From positions 1-44,861 of the forward strand of contig JAEYBE010000060.1 in the NCBI GenBank assembly GCA_023404495.1: DNA of 44,861 nucleotides. Direction: 5' to 3'. This DNA comes from Actinomycetes bacterium (GTDB lineage Bacteria; Actinomycetota; Thermoleophilia; Solirubrobacterales; JACPNS01). Position numbers and translations under genes: made by a program. Shown here one piece after another: positions 29,772 to 38,809 of the stretch. The stretch's first letter is position 1; each line of letters starts with the position of its first letter. The notes below the pieces were generated by a model. It saw only the letters and a program-made list of their open reading frames with translations, was not told the origin of the DNA and did not search any database.

Positions 29772-30341
29772 ATGAGCCAGCCGCGACTGGTGCTCGCTTC
29801 GCGCTCGCCGCAGCGCGAGACGATCCTGGCGCGGCTGGGTCTCGAATTTGAAGTCGTCCCGTCGGGCGTCGACGAGATCGAGTCAGGCGTGCCCGAGCAG
29901 GTGGTTGTCGGCAACGCGTTGCGCAAAGCGCGTGCCGTATCGGATCGTCTCGCCGATCCCGACGCCCTGGTGATCGGCGGCGACACGGTGATCTCGTTGA
30001 ATGGCGAAGTGATCAGCAAGCCGGCCGACGCGGCGGAGGCCGCCGAATTCATGCGGCGACTCTCTGGCATGTCCCATGAAGTGATCGGGGGGCTGGCGGT
30101 CGCGCGCTTTGGCGGTGAAGAGGCGACAGCGGTGACCGCAACGCAGGTGCGCTTTCGCGAGCTCAGCGACGCGCAGATCGAGCTCTACGTGGCGACCGGT
30201 GAGTGGCAGGACCGCAGCGGCGCCTACGCGATCCAGCAAGGGGGATCGATCCTGGTGGAATCGATCGAAGGCGACTACCTCAACATCATCGGACTCTCCG
30301 TCAATGACTTGGCACGTCTAGCCCCACAACTAAACCTCTGA
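29772..30341 (+). CDS. maf: Maf-family nucleotide pyrophosphatase
   Basis: House-cleaning pyrophosphatase acting on dTTP/UTP or modified nucleotides. 189 residues. N-terminal RLVLASRSPQRETILARLG (about 4-22), catalytic Asp segment ALVIGGDTVISLNGEVISKP (about 65-84), SGAYAIQQGGSILVESIEGDYLNIIGL (about 153-179). In an operon with ndk. A 50-bp perfect palindrome follows 1 bp after its stop. Confidence 0.95.
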   Translation: MSQPRLVLASRSPQRETILARLGLEFEVVPSGVDEIESGVPEQVVVGNALRKARAVSDRLADPDALVIGGDTVISLNGEVISKPADAAEAAEFMRRLSGMSHEVIGGLAVARFGGEEATAVTATQVRFRELSDAQIELYVATGEWQDRSGAYAIQQGGSILVESIEGDYLNIIGLSVNDLARLAPQLNL

Positions 30342-30342
30342 G

Positions 30343-30392
30343 TCCTACAAAGCTGCACCTTTGACGTACGTCAAAGGTGCAGCTTTGTAGGA
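30343..30392. terminator. 50-bp perfect palindrome after maf
   Basis: Each 25-nt half is the exact reverse complement of the other with no spacer; the centre is GACGT-ACGTC at 30363-30372. In RNA it gives a stem of over 20 bp with a minimal loop. It lies directly after the maf stop and before the mreB promoter, so a terminator is likely, although both neighbours are on the plus strand and no T-run follows. Confidence 0.6.
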
Positions 30393-30432
30393 GGTTTGCG
30401 GTGTGCAAGACGGCGGTCACTGGAACTTGTAG

Positions 30433-30463
30433 TTGCCTGCGAATCGCGCGCCGTCGCTAGACT
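30433..30463 (+). promoter_or_regulatory. Candidate promoter of the mre cluster
   Basis: TTGCCT (30433-30438), 19 bp, TAGACT (30458-30463), about 68 nt before the mreB ATG. The TAGACTCGCC string is shared with the clpP promoter. Confidence 0.45.
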
Positions 30464-30537
30464 CGCCAGCGAGTTTGCATCCCGGGCTTCAATGGTCCGG
30501 AAATCCTCTTCCAGAGCCGATTCAAGAGCCATAGACA

Positions 30538-31578
30538 ATGGGAATCTTCTCCTACCTGACAGGTTTTGGCGGCCGCGACATGGCGGTCGACCTCGGTACC
30601 GCGAACACGCTCGTGTACGTACGCGGCCGCGGCATCGTGCTCTCAGAGCCCTCGGTGGTCGCGATCGATTCACAGACCCACGACGTTCATGCCGTCGGCG
30701 TCGAGGCCAAGCGCATGCTCGGTCGCACCCCGGGAAGCATCACGGCGATTCGTCCGCTGAAGGACGGCGTGATCGCCGACTTCGACGTCACCGAGCAGAT
30801 GCTTCGCCACTTCATCCAGAAGGTCCACCAGTCGCGCTGGGCCCACCCGCGCGTGGTCGTCTGTGTGCCTTCCGGCGTGACCGGCGTCGAGAAGCGCGCG
30901 GTCGAAGAGGCGTGTCTGTCTGCCGGCGCTCGCCAGGCCTACCTGATTGAAGAACCGATGGCTGCGGCGATCGGCGCCGGCCTACCGGTCTCCGAGCCGA
31001 CCGGATCGATGATTGTCGACATCGGGGGCGGCACCAGCGAGGTCGCCGTGATCAGCCTCGGCGGAATCGTCACCAGCCAGTCCGTGCGCGTGGGCGGCGA
31101 CGAGCTCGACGAAGCGATCGTCAACTACGTCAAGCGTGAGTACAAGCTGATGATCGGTCAGCAGACAGCCGAAGAGGTCAAGCTTGAGATCGGTTCGGCC
31201 TTCCCGCTCAAAGAGGACGTCCAGGCCGAGATTCGCGGCCGCGACCTTGTGACTGGTCTGCCCAAGACGATCGTACTGACCAACGATGAGGTCCACCGCG
31301 CGCTGACAGAGCCGGTCGGCGCGATCATCGATTCGATCCGCGTGACGCTCGACCAGACTCCGCCGGAGCTGGCCAGCGACATCATGGACCGAGGGATCAT
31401 GCTGGCGGGCGGCGGCTCGCTGCTCAAGGGCTTCCCGGAGCGGCTCCGGGATGAGACCCAGATCCCGACCCACCTTGCGGAATCACCCCTCACCTGCGTC
31501 GCGATCGGCTCCGGCCGCTCGCTCGAAGAATTCGAGGCGATCCACCGCACGACCAAGGCGCGCCGCCGCCGTCGCTAA
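30538..31578 (+). CDS. mreB: Rod-shape-determining protein MreB
   Basis: Actin-like cytoskeletal protein that guides side-wall synthesis. 346 residues. Nucleotide-binding motifs DLGTANTLVYVRGRGIVLSE (about 18-37), VVVCVPSGVTGVEKRAV (about 105), IVDIGGGTSEVAVISLGGI (about 158-176), and MLAGGGSLLKGFPE near 287. N-terminal MGIFSYLTGFGG may form the membrane-binding helix. First gene of the mreB-mreC-mreD-mrdA-rodA cluster. Confidence 0.97.
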   Translation: MGIFSYLTGFGGRDMAVDLGTANTLVYVRGRGIVLSEPSVVAIDSQTHDVHAVGVEAKRMLGRTPGSITAIRPLKDGVIADFDVTEQMLRHFIQKVHQSRWAHPRVVVCVPSGVTGVEKRAVEEACLSAGARQAYLIEEPMAAAIGAGLPVSEPTGSMIVDIGGGTSEVAVISLGGIVTSQSVRVGGDELDEAIVNYVKREYKLMIGQQTAEEVKLEIGSAFPLKEDVQAEIRGRDLVTGLPKTIVLTNDEVHRALTEPVGAIIDSIRVTLDQTPPELASDIMDRGIMLAGGGSLLKGFPERLRDETQIPTHLAESPLTCVAIGSGRSLEEFEAIHRTTKARRRRR

Positions 31579-31587
31579 CGGCTGGCG

Positions 31588-32475
31588 ATGCCCACCCGCA
31601 AACAGATCCGCAGGCGCCGGCTGACCGCCGCCGGGCTTGTCGCGCTCTGCCTGGTGATCCTGACGGCCTACTTCAGCGAGGCGACCGGCGGGGTGTTCCA
31701 CACGATGCAGCGCGGTGCGATGGAGGTGCTCAGCCCGATGCAGTCGCTCGCCAGCGGCGCCGTCAAGCCATTTCGCGACGCCGTCAACTGGGTCGGCGAT
31801 TCGATCGACGCGAAGGGCGAGAACAAGCATCTCGAGGCGCAGCTCGCCGACTCGCGGATTGAGCAGGCGCGGCTCCAGCAGGCAGCCACCGAGAACACCC
31901 AGTTGCGAGCGCTGCTGAACTTCAAGGACAGCGGCGATCTCCCCTCCGGCCGCAAGGCCGTCACGGCGCGCGTGATCGCGCGCTCGCCGACCGAGTGGTA
32001 CGGCCGGGTGACGATCAACGCCGGCAGGTCGAAGGGTGTACGCGTGAACGACCCGGTGATCGCAGCCGGGAACGACAGCGGCGCGCTGGTCGGCAAGATC
32101 ACGACTGTCGCCGGAAACTCCGCGCAGGTGACCCTGCTGACCGACAGTCTCAGCGGTGTGGCGGCGCTGATTGCAAAGCGCGGAGCGCTCGGAGTCGTGA
32201 AGACCGGCGCGGGCGGCGAGGCCGGGGCGGAAGATCTCCAAATGGTCTACATCCAGAAGACCCGCGGCGTCCGTGCCGGCGACATGGTCGTGACCTCGGG
32301 TACGACCGACGACCCCGAGCGGGTGGATTCGATCTTTCCGGCCGGGATCCCGATCGGATCGGTTTCGAGCGTCGACAGCGAGGAGCTCAAGCTCTTCGGG
32401 CGCGTACGGATACAGCCGTATGCGGACATGCGCGACGTCCAGCTCGTCCAGGTATTGACCAGAGCAAGAGGCTGA
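31588..32475 (+). CDS. mreC: Rod-shape-determining protein MreC
   Basis: Bitopic scaffold of the elongasome linking MreB to PBP2 and RodA. 295 residues: basic N-terminus (RKQIRRRR), one membrane helix (about 14-30), a coiled coil (about 65-105; ENKHLEAQLADSRIEQARLQ) and the two-lobe beta domain (ARVIARSPTEWYGRVTINAGRSKGVRVND, VAALIAKRGALGVVKT). Starts 9 bp after mreB. Confidence 0.93.
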   Translation: MPTRKQIRRRRLTAAGLVALCLVILTAYFSEATGGVFHTMQRGAMEVLSPMQSLASGAVKPFRDAVNWVGDSIDAKGENKHLEAQLADSRIEQARLQQAATENTQLRALLNFKDSGDLPSGRKAVTARVIARSPTEWYGRVTINAGRSKGVRVNDPVIAAGNDSGALVGKITTVAGNSAQVTLLTDSLSGVAALIAKRGALGVVKTGAGGEAGAEDLQMVYIQKTRGVRAGDMVVTSGTTDDPERVDSIFPAGIPIGSVSSVDSEELKLFGRVRIQPYADMRDVQLVQVLTRARG

Positions 32476-32478
32476 TCG

Positions 32479-33105
32479 ATGGGGCCCGAGCAGATACGCA
32501 CGCTCTGGCGCCTCGTGCTCGTGGTTGGCGGCGGGGTGCTGGTTCAGATCGCCGTGGTTGCGCAGTTTCGGATTTTCGGTGTCGTCCCGGACTTCATCCC
32601 GGTCCTGGTCGTCTCGATCGGACTGCTTGGCGGATCGAGTGTCGGCGCGACTACGGGATTTGTCGCGGGTTTTCTGATTGATCTCACATTGATCCAGACA
32701 ATGGGCGTCTCTTCACTACTACTGACAATCGGCGGCTACGCCGCTGGGCGGCTGCGCGAGCTCTATGACCCGGTGCACCCCTTGACGAGTTCCGCGGTCG
32801 GTGCCAGCGCGAACGTCTTCTTCACGATCGGCTTCGCTGTCCTGCAGTTCTCGCTCGGCCAGCCGGCGCCCGAGCCGCTGGCGATGCTCTGGCAGATCTT
32901 GATGTCGGCCGTCTGGGGCGCGCTCTTGGCACCGATCGTCTTTCGGGTGGCGCGCTGGGCGATGCTCCCGGCGATCGGACTCGGCGCAGACCCCGTGCAC
33001 CGCAGGCGTCGCGCCACGATCGCAAGTCAGAGCGTGCTTGCGGCACCGACGATCGACTCGCGCCGCCGTCGCAGGCTGAGCCGCAAGCGCGGGGGCGGAT
33101 TCTGA
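32479..33105 (+). CDS. mreD: Rod-shape-determining protein MreD
   Basis: Polytopic membrane protein of the elongasome. 208 residues, with five to six hydrophobic helices in the first 160 residues (FIPVLVVSIGLLGGSSVGA, GFVAGFLIDLTLI) and a basic cytoplasmic tail (RRRRLSRKRGGG), longer than usual. Starts 3 bp after mreC and shares TGATG with mrdA. Confidence 0.88.
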   Translation: MGPEQIRTLWRLVLVVGGGVLVQIAVVAQFRIFGVVPDFIPVLVVSIGLLGGSSVGATTGFVAGFLIDLTLIQTMGVSSLLLTIGGYAAGRLRELYDPVHPLTSSAVGASANVFFTIGFAVLQFSLGQPAPEPLAMLWQILMSAVWGALLAPIVFRVARWAMLPAIGLGADPVHRRRRATIASQSVLAAPTIDSRRRRRLSRKRGGGF

Positions 33106-35036
33106 TGCCTGACAGCGCGCCATTCTTCCGGCTGCCCAACCGCCAGTCTGACGCGATGGGTTCGCGCGCGACGCTGCGAATTGCGGTGCTCGGCGTGCTG
33201 GCGCTTTGCCTCTTTGCCGTCGTCTTCTTCCGTCTCTGGTTCCTGCAGGTGCTCAGCGGCGATCAGTATCTCGCCGAGGCGACGCAGAACCGCGTACGCG
33301 ATGTTCGCGTGGAGGCACCGCGTGGCGACATCCTCGATCGCAACGGAAACACGCTCGTCAAGAACCGCAGCTCGTGGCAAGTGCGAATAGATCAGAACGC
33401 GTGGGACATCGGGCTCTCACAGAAGAACCAGCAACTCGTCTTCAGCAATCCAGACTTCGCTCCGGTGCTCAAACGTCTTTCGCTGGCGCTGCATACACCG
33501 CAGCGCGAGCTCAAAGAGAAGATGCGCGATTCGATCCGCCAGGAGGGCTTTGCCAACGCCGTCGTCGCCGAAGACGTCGACTACGACAGCGTCGTCAAGG
33601 TTGCAGAAAACAGCGATGCGTTTCCGCACGTGACAGTCTCACAGTCCTACAAGCGGTCCTATCCGAACGGCACGCTCGCGGCGCACCTCTTCGGCTACGT
33701 GCGTGAGATCGACGAAAAGCAACTCGAGTCACGCCAGTTCGAAGGTGCTTCGCAGGGTGACCGCGTGGGGCAGACCGGGCTCGAGTATGAGTACGACCGC
33801 TACTTGCGAGGCAAGCCGGGGCTTGAGCGCATCGAGGTCGAAGCCAGCGGGAAGGCTCGCAAAGAGCTGCCCGGCACCAAGCCCAGGACCGGCAACAGCC
33901 TGCGTCTGACGATCGACAAGGGCCTCCAGCAGGCTGGCGAAGCGGCGATCGCCCGCGGTTCGGCAGGAGTCTCGACGCATGGATCCGCATTCGTCGTGAT
34001 GGACGTGCAGACCGGCGAGATCCGCGCGATGGCCAGCTACCCGACATACGACCCCGCGGTGTTTTCGGGCGTGCTCAAGCAATCGGTTTACGACCGCATC
34101 AGCTCGGCATCCAACGGCTTCCCGATCATCAACCGCACGGTCGGCTCGGTCTATCCGCCGGGATCGACGTTCAAGGCGATCACCTCGATAGCGAACATGC
34201 AGGCCGGGCTGCTGACGCCAGGCTGGTCGATCGACGACGCCGGCGTCTGGGAGTACGGCGGATACAAGTGGCAGAACGCGGGCAAGGAGCCGCTCGGCAA
34301 CATCAATCTCACCCAGGCACTGCAGTACTCGAGCGACATCTACTTCTACCAGCAGGGTCTCAAGGCCTACCAGAAGGGCGGCCAGATCATCCAACGCATG
34401 GCCGGGCGACTTGGGCTTGCCAGCAAGCCGACGATCGACCTGCCCGATGCTGCTGCCGGACAGGTTTCAAACCCGAAGATCATTCGCGCCCAGGAGAAGC
34501 GGCCCTGGAACGCGGGAGACAACATGAACGCGTCCGTCGGGCAGGGATCGACACTTGCCTCGCCTTTGCAGATGGCGGTCGCTTACGCGGCGCTCGGCAA
34601 CGGCGGCTATGTGGTGACTCCGCACCTTGGCAAAGGAATCAACGGTCCGTCCGGGCAGGCTGTGCAGGAGATCAAGCGCCCGTCCAGGCGCAAGCTGGAT
34701 CTGAACCAGTCGAACATCGACGCAATCCTTGGCGGACTCCATGCGGCGGCCCAAAGCGGCGGCGGCACCTCGGCTGCGGTGTTCGGCGATTTCCCGGTTC
34801 GGATCGCCGGCAAGACCGGTACAGCTGAAGCCGGAGGCGGCAAGGAAGACCAGTCCTGGTACGTCGCGCTCGCGCCTTACCCCAACCCGCGCTATGTTGT
34901 CGCTGTGACGGTCGAGCAGGGAGGCTTTGGCGCCGAGTCCGCCGCGCCAGCAGCCCGCCAGATCCTCGCAAAGCTTTTCGGGCTCAGCAAGTCTGAGCAA
35001 CAGAAGTGGCAGCCGGGCAATTCGAGAACGCTCTAG
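33105..35036 (+). CDS. mrdA: Penicillin-binding protein 2 (elongation transpeptidase)
   Basis: Transpeptidase that cross-links side-wall peptidoglycan with RodA. 643 residues. Short cytoplasmic tail, membrane helix (about 27-46), pedestal domain with RNRVRDVRVEAPRGDILDRNGN-type start (about 63-85), transpeptidase domain with active-site Ser in YPPGSTFKAI (about 353), SSD motif in LQYSSDIYFYQ (about 408) and KTGT in IAGKTGTAEAGG (about 570). The ATG overlaps the mreD stop. Confidence 0.95.
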   Translation: MPDSAPFFRLPNRQSDAMGSRATLRIAVLGVLALCLFAVVFFRLWFLQVLSGDQYLAEATQNRVRDVRVEAPRGDILDRNGNTLVKNRSSWQVRIDQNAWDIGLSQKNQQLVFSNPDFAPVLKRLSLALHTPQRELKEKMRDSIRQEGFANAVVAEDVDYDSVVKVAENSDAFPHVTVSQSYKRSYPNGTLAAHLFGYVREIDEKQLESRQFEGASQGDRVGQTGLEYEYDRYLRGKPGLERIEVEASGKARKELPGTKPRTGNSLRLTIDKGLQQAGEAAIARGSAGVSTHGSAFVVMDVQTGEIRAMASYPTYDPAVFSGVLKQSVYDRISSASNGFPIINRTVGSVYPPGSTFKAITSIANMQAGLLTPGWSIDDAGVWEYGGYKWQNAGKEPLGNINLTQALQYSSDIYFYQQGLKAYQKGGQIIQRMAGRLGLASKPTIDLPDAAAGQVSNPKIIRAQEKRPWNAGDNMNASVGQGSTLASPLQMAVAYAALGNGGYVVTPHLGKGINGPSGQAVQEIKRPSRRKLDLNQSNIDAILGGLHAAAQSGGGTSAAVFGDFPVRIAGKTGTAEAGGGKEDQSWYVALAPYPNPRYVVAVTVEQGGFGAESAAPAARQILAKLFGLSKSEQQKWQPGNSRTL

Positions 35037-35076
35037 TCCAGGCGCCCTGACCACAACTTTCCGTTTGTACACGCCA

Positions 35077-36288
35077 ATGCCGACCGCAGACATACCCGCG
35101 CAGAGGGTCGACCCGACCGGAGTCGCGGCAGGAGTCAAGCGCTTCCGGGCCGACGCCTCGGCCCAAGCGCTGACGCGCGGATTCGACATCCCGCTGCTGC
35201 TGGCGGCGATCGGCCTGATGATCTGCAGCGTCGTCGTGCTCAGCGGCGCCACGCGCGACGACATCGCCGGCTCGCCGCACTACTACGTGATCCGCCAGTC
35301 GGTGTTCGCGGTCGTTGGGCTCGCGCTGCTTTTGGCAGTCAGCCGAATCGATTACACGCGACTGCGTGAGTACCGCACGCAGATCTATGCGTTTCTTGTC
35401 GCATCGAATGTCTTCGTGCTGTTGATCGGCGCGGCTGCCAAGGGCTCGCGGCGTTGGATCGATCTTGGCTTCTTCCAGTTCCAGCCGTCTGAGCTGGGCA
35501 AGGTGTTGCTGATTCTCACGCTTGCGGCATTCATCGCCGATCGGGCGCGCGATCGCCACACCGACGGGATTGTTCTGCCGGTATTGGGTCTGACCGCGAT
35601 CCCCGCCGCGCTCGTTTTTCTGCAGCCGGACCTTGGATCGGCGCTGGTTTACGGGGCGATCGCGCTGACGATGCTCTTCATCGCCGGCGTTCCCTGGCAG
35701 CAAATGTTCGCCCTGTTCATGGTGATCGTGCTGGTTGCGACAGCAGTGCTCTGGGCGCTGCCGTCGGCCGGAGTGAACGTGCTCCACGACTACCAGGTCG
35801 ATCGACTGACGGCGTTCCTGCATCCGGGCGAAGACCCTTCCGGTCAGGGCTTTCAGCAGAACCAGGGGGAGATCGCGATCGGATCGGGCCAGCGTGTGGG
35901 GCGCGGCACCGAGAATGCGACCCAGACGCAACTGAACTTCATCCCCGAGCACCACACTGACTTCGTCTTTGCGGTGGTCGGCGAGTCGTACGGCTTTGCC
36001 GGAGCGGCTCTTGTAATGACGCTTTACGCGCTGCTGATCTGGCGCGGGCTGCGAATACTCGCTCTGGCCCGTGACCTGTTCGGTGCGCTGATCGCCGCGG
36101 GAGTCGTGGCGATCTTGATGTTCCAGGTATTCGTAAACGTAGGGATGAACGTCGGCATCATGCCAATCACGGGTGTGACGCTGCCGCTGATGAGTTACGG
36201 GGGAGCTTCGGTGCTCGCCACGTTCATCGCGCTCGGCCTCCTGCAGTCGGTCTCCGTGAATTCACGGGGATCTGGCGCATTTGGCTGA
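35077..36288 (+). CDS. rodA: Peptidoglycan glycosyltransferase RodA
   Basis: SEDS-family polymerase that makes side-wall glycan strands. 403 residues with about ten membrane helices. Family marks: SRRWIDLGFFQFQPSELGKV (about 124-143), LVFLQPDLGSALVYGAIALTM (about 183), the extracellular loop with GSGQRVGRGTENATQTQLNFIPEHHTDFVFAVVGE (about 269-303, carrying the catalytic Asp region) and PLMSYGGAS near the C-terminus. ATG at 35077 gives a short N-terminal tail; a longer frame upstream overlaps mrdA and is rejected. Confidence 0.94.
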   Translation: MPTADIPAQRVDPTGVAAGVKRFRADASAQALTRGFDIPLLLAAIGLMICSVVVLSGATRDDIAGSPHYYVIRQSVFAVVGLALLLAVSRIDYTRLREYRTQIYAFLVASNVFVLLIGAAAKGSRRWIDLGFFQFQPSELGKVLLILTLAAFIADRARDRHTDGIVLPVLGLTAIPAALVFLQPDLGSALVYGAIALTMLFIAGVPWQQMFALFMVIVLVATAVLWALPSAGVNVLHDYQVDRLTAFLHPGEDPSGQGFQQNQGEIAIGSGQRVGRGTENATQTQLNFIPEHHTDFVFAVVGESYGFAGAALVMTLYALLIWRGLRILALARDLFGALIAAGVVAILMFQVFVNVGMNVGIMPITGVTLPLMSYGGASVLATFIALGLLQSVSVNSRGSGAFG

Positions 36289-36313
36289 GTTGAAACATTT
36301 TCAGAGGTAAAAA

Positions 36314-38290
36314 GTGAAGAAGAAGGTTTTGGTCAGCGCGGACCGCAATGAAACCCGCGTGGCGATGCTGGAGGCCGCAGGCACTCCCAGCAAGAAGCCA
36401 TCCGGGGCGACCGCCAAAGACACCACCAAGTGGCGCACCGCCGAGCTCTATCTGGAGCGCCGCGGCGAGCGTTCGATCGTCGGCAACGTCTACAAGGCGA
36501 AGGTCGAAAACGTCGTGGCGGGGCTCGAAGCCGCGTTCGTCGACATCGGGTTCGAGAAGAACGGCTTCCTGCACGTCGACGACATCGTCGTCAACGGCAA
36601 GCAGGTCGCCAAGCGCGGCACCGGTCGCGGCGCCCGCATCACCGACCTGCTCAAGAGCGGCCAGGAGATCGTCGTTCAGGTCACCAAGGACCCGCTCAAG
36701 ACGAAGGGCGCGCGTCTGACGATGCAACTGGCGATCCCAGGCCGCTACATGGTCTTCGTGCCAAGCGGCGAAGGCGTCGGATTCTCGCGCCGGCTGGAGG
36801 ACAAGGAGCGCATCCGGCTCAAGCGCGAATCGCGCGGACTCGACCTATACGGCGGCGGAGCGATCATCCGCACGGCGGCGCGCGGCGCCACACACGAGGA
36901 CTTCGTGCGCGAGCTGATCTACCTGAACATGCTCAACGACGTGCTTGAGCGTCGCGCCGACGAGGCGACGGCACCGGCAATGATCTTCCAGGAGGCCGAC
37001 CTCTCGATCCGTGTAATCCGCGACGTCTTCACCGACGAGCTCGATGAGGCGCTGATCGACGACGAGGCGCAATACGAGCGCGTCAAGTCGTTCCTCTCGC
37101 GTACGGCGCCCGAGCTGGCAGACCGCGTGATCCGGTACGAGGAGCCCAAGCCGACGCTTTTCGAGCGCTATGGCGTGGAGGAAGAAATCACAAAGATTCT
37201 CTCGACTCGCGTCGATCTGCCCAGCGGCGGTTATCTGATCATCGAGCACACCGAGGCTCTGACGATCATCGACGTCAACACCGGGTCGTTCACAGGCAAG
37301 GGCAAGGCGCGTGGGCTCGAGGAGACGATCACGCACACCAACCTTGAGGCCGCAGAAGAGGCTGTGCGCCAGATTCGCCTGCGCGACATCGGCGGGATCA
37401 TCGTCATCGACTTCATCGACATGGCACGCCAGTCCAACCGTGAGGCCGTGCTCAAGACGATGCGCAAGGCGCTCGACGAGGACCGCACGAAGACGCATGT
37501 GGTTGAGATCTCGCCGCTCGGGCTGGTCGAGATGACGCGACAGAACGTCACCGATGGCGTGCGTGAGATCATGACCAAGCGTTGCCCGGTCTGCAGCGGT
37601 GAGGGCGTCGTGCTCTCCGAAGAGACCGTCGCGCTGCACGTTGAGCGCCACCTGCGCGAGTACATCGCCGAGAACCCCAAACCCAAGGCCTATCTGGTGC
37701 AGATCAATCCGCGCGTCACGAACGCGTTGCTGCACACGCCCGGTGCGCCGATCCGCCACCTCGAGGCCGAGACCGGCAAGGTGATCATGTTCGAGGGCGG
37801 CGATGGCCTGCCGCTCGAGCACTTCGCCGTGACGCTCGAGGGCTCGGTCAGCCAGGTCGAGAAGCGGGCGCTGCCGTTCGAGATCGGCGACGAGCTGATG
37901 GTCAGCGTGGTCGAACCACACATGTACGAGGACGACGCGGCGGTCGCCAAGATCGATCACTACATCATCGCCATCTCGGGTGCGCTGGACCGCATCGGCA
38001 CCAAGGCTTTGGTGCGGATCACAGATGTCGGGCGCAATGTCGCCCGCGCCGAGATCGCCGACGATGGGCCGCCCAAGCCGAGCAAGCAACCGCGCTCAGA
38101 GCGAAAGCCCGCGGCGGTCGGGGGAGGCGCTTCGCAAAATGGCGATTCCGACCAACTAGAATCCTCCGAATCCAAATCCCCGCGCCGTCGCGGCAGTCGG
38201 GGAGGACGGGGTCGCTCGCGTGCCCGCAGTTCCGAAAAGTCGGGACAGGGCGGCGATTCGGCCGCCTCCAACGAATCTTCTGACAGCTAG
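36314..38290 (+). CDS. rng: Ribonuclease E/G family endoribonuclease
   Basis: Single-strand endoribonuclease for rRNA and mRNA processing. 658 residues. An S1-like domain spans about 38-125 (VGNVYKAKVENVVAGLEAAFVDIG). The DNase I-like catalytic core has DVNTGSFTGKGKARGLEET (about 321-339) and DIGGIIVIDFIDM (about 360-372), which supply the metal-binding Asp residues. The Zn-link is CPVCSGEG (about 425). After about residue 590 comes a Ser/Arg/Gly-rich disordered tail (RRGSRGGRGRSRARSS). GTG start with AGAGGT 6 nt upstream. It precedes rplU and rpmA, as in many bacteria. Confidence 0.94.
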   Translation: MKKKVLVSADRNETRVAMLEAAGTPSKKPSGATAKDTTKWRTAELYLERRGERSIVGNVYKAKVENVVAGLEAAFVDIGFEKNGFLHVDDIVVNGKQVAKRGTGRGARITDLLKSGQEIVVQVTKDPLKTKGARLTMQLAIPGRYMVFVPSGEGVGFSRRLEDKERIRLKRESRGLDLYGGGAIIRTAARGATHEDFVRELIYLNMLNDVLERRADEATAPAMIFQEADLSIRVIRDVFTDELDEALIDDEAQYERVKSFLSRTAPELADRVIRYEEPKPTLFERYGVEEEITKILSTRVDLPSGGYLIIEHTEALTIIDVNTGSFTGKGKARGLEETITHTNLEAAEEAVRQIRLRDIGGIIVIDFIDMARQSNREAVLKTMRKALDEDRTKTHVVEISPLGLVEMTRQNVTDGVREIMTKRCPVCSGEGVVLSEETVALHVERHLREYIAENPKPKAYLVQINPRVTNALLHTPGAPIRHLEAETGKVIMFEGGDGLPLEHFAVTLEGSVSQVEKRALPFEIGDELMVSVVEPHMYEDDAAVAKIDHYIIAISGALDRIGTKALVRITDVGRNVARAEIADDGPPKPSKQPRSERKPAAVGGGASQNGDSDQLESSESKSPRRRGSRGGRGRSRARSSEKSGQGGDSAASNESSDS

Positions 38291-38305
38291 AAAGCACCGA
38301 ATCTG

Positions 38306-38806
38306 ATGGCAACCGCCACCAAACAAGACACTTACGCCGTGGTCGAAGTCGGCGGGAACCAGCACCGCGTTTCTGAGGGCGACTTCATCATGGTCGACCG
38401 CATGGAGGGCAAGGAGGGCGCGAAGGTTGCCCTCAAGCCCCTGATGCTGCGCGGCAAGGACGTCGTGCTCGACGCCAAGGGCCTTGAGAAGGTCAAGGTC
38501 GAGGCGACGATCCGCGGCCACGAGCGCGGCGAGAAGATCCGCGTGTTCAAGTTCAAGCCCAAGCGTGGCTACAAGAAGACCCAGGGTCATCGTCAGGAGC
38601 TGACGCGGCTTGAGGTCACGAAGATCACCGGCGCCGCCGCCGCTCCGGCGAAGAAGGCTCCGGCCAAGAAGGCCGACGAATCGGCCGAGGCCAAGCCGGC
38701 GGCGGCCGCAAAGCCAGCGGCCGCGAAGAAGCCGGCAGCCGAGAAGAAGCCGGCGGCCAAGAAGCCTGCAGCCAAGAAGCCGGCCGCAAAGAAAACCGAG
38801 GAGTAG
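38306..38806 (+). CDS. rplU: 50S ribosomal protein L21 with long basic tail
   Basis: Residues 1 to about 110 are ordinary L21 (YAVVEVGGNQHRVSEGDFIMVDR; KRGYKKTQGHRQELTRLEV). The next 55 residues are a tail of repeated AAKKPAAKKP-type units resembling the C-terminal domain of histone H1 and of mycobacterial HupB. The total of 166 residues compares with about 100 for most L21. rpmA follows 3 bp later. Confidence 0.95.
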   Translation: MATATKQDTYAVVEVGGNQHRVSEGDFIMVDRMEGKEGAKVALKPLMLRGKDVVLDAKGLEKVKVEATIRGHERGEKIRVFKFKPKRGYKKTQGHRQELTRLEVTKITGAAAAPAKKAPAKKADESAEAKPAAAAKPAAAKKPAAEKKPAAKKPAAKKPAAKKTEE

Positions 38807-38809
38807 ACG

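Noticed and set aside
36845..38089. Minus-strand 414-codon open frame
   Set aside because: Antisense to rng with typical shadow composition in high-GC DNA; rng is unmistakable.
38640..38806. CRISPR-like or other DNA repeat array
   Set aside because: The repeated DNA is in-frame coding for the L21 Ala/Lys/Pro tail.
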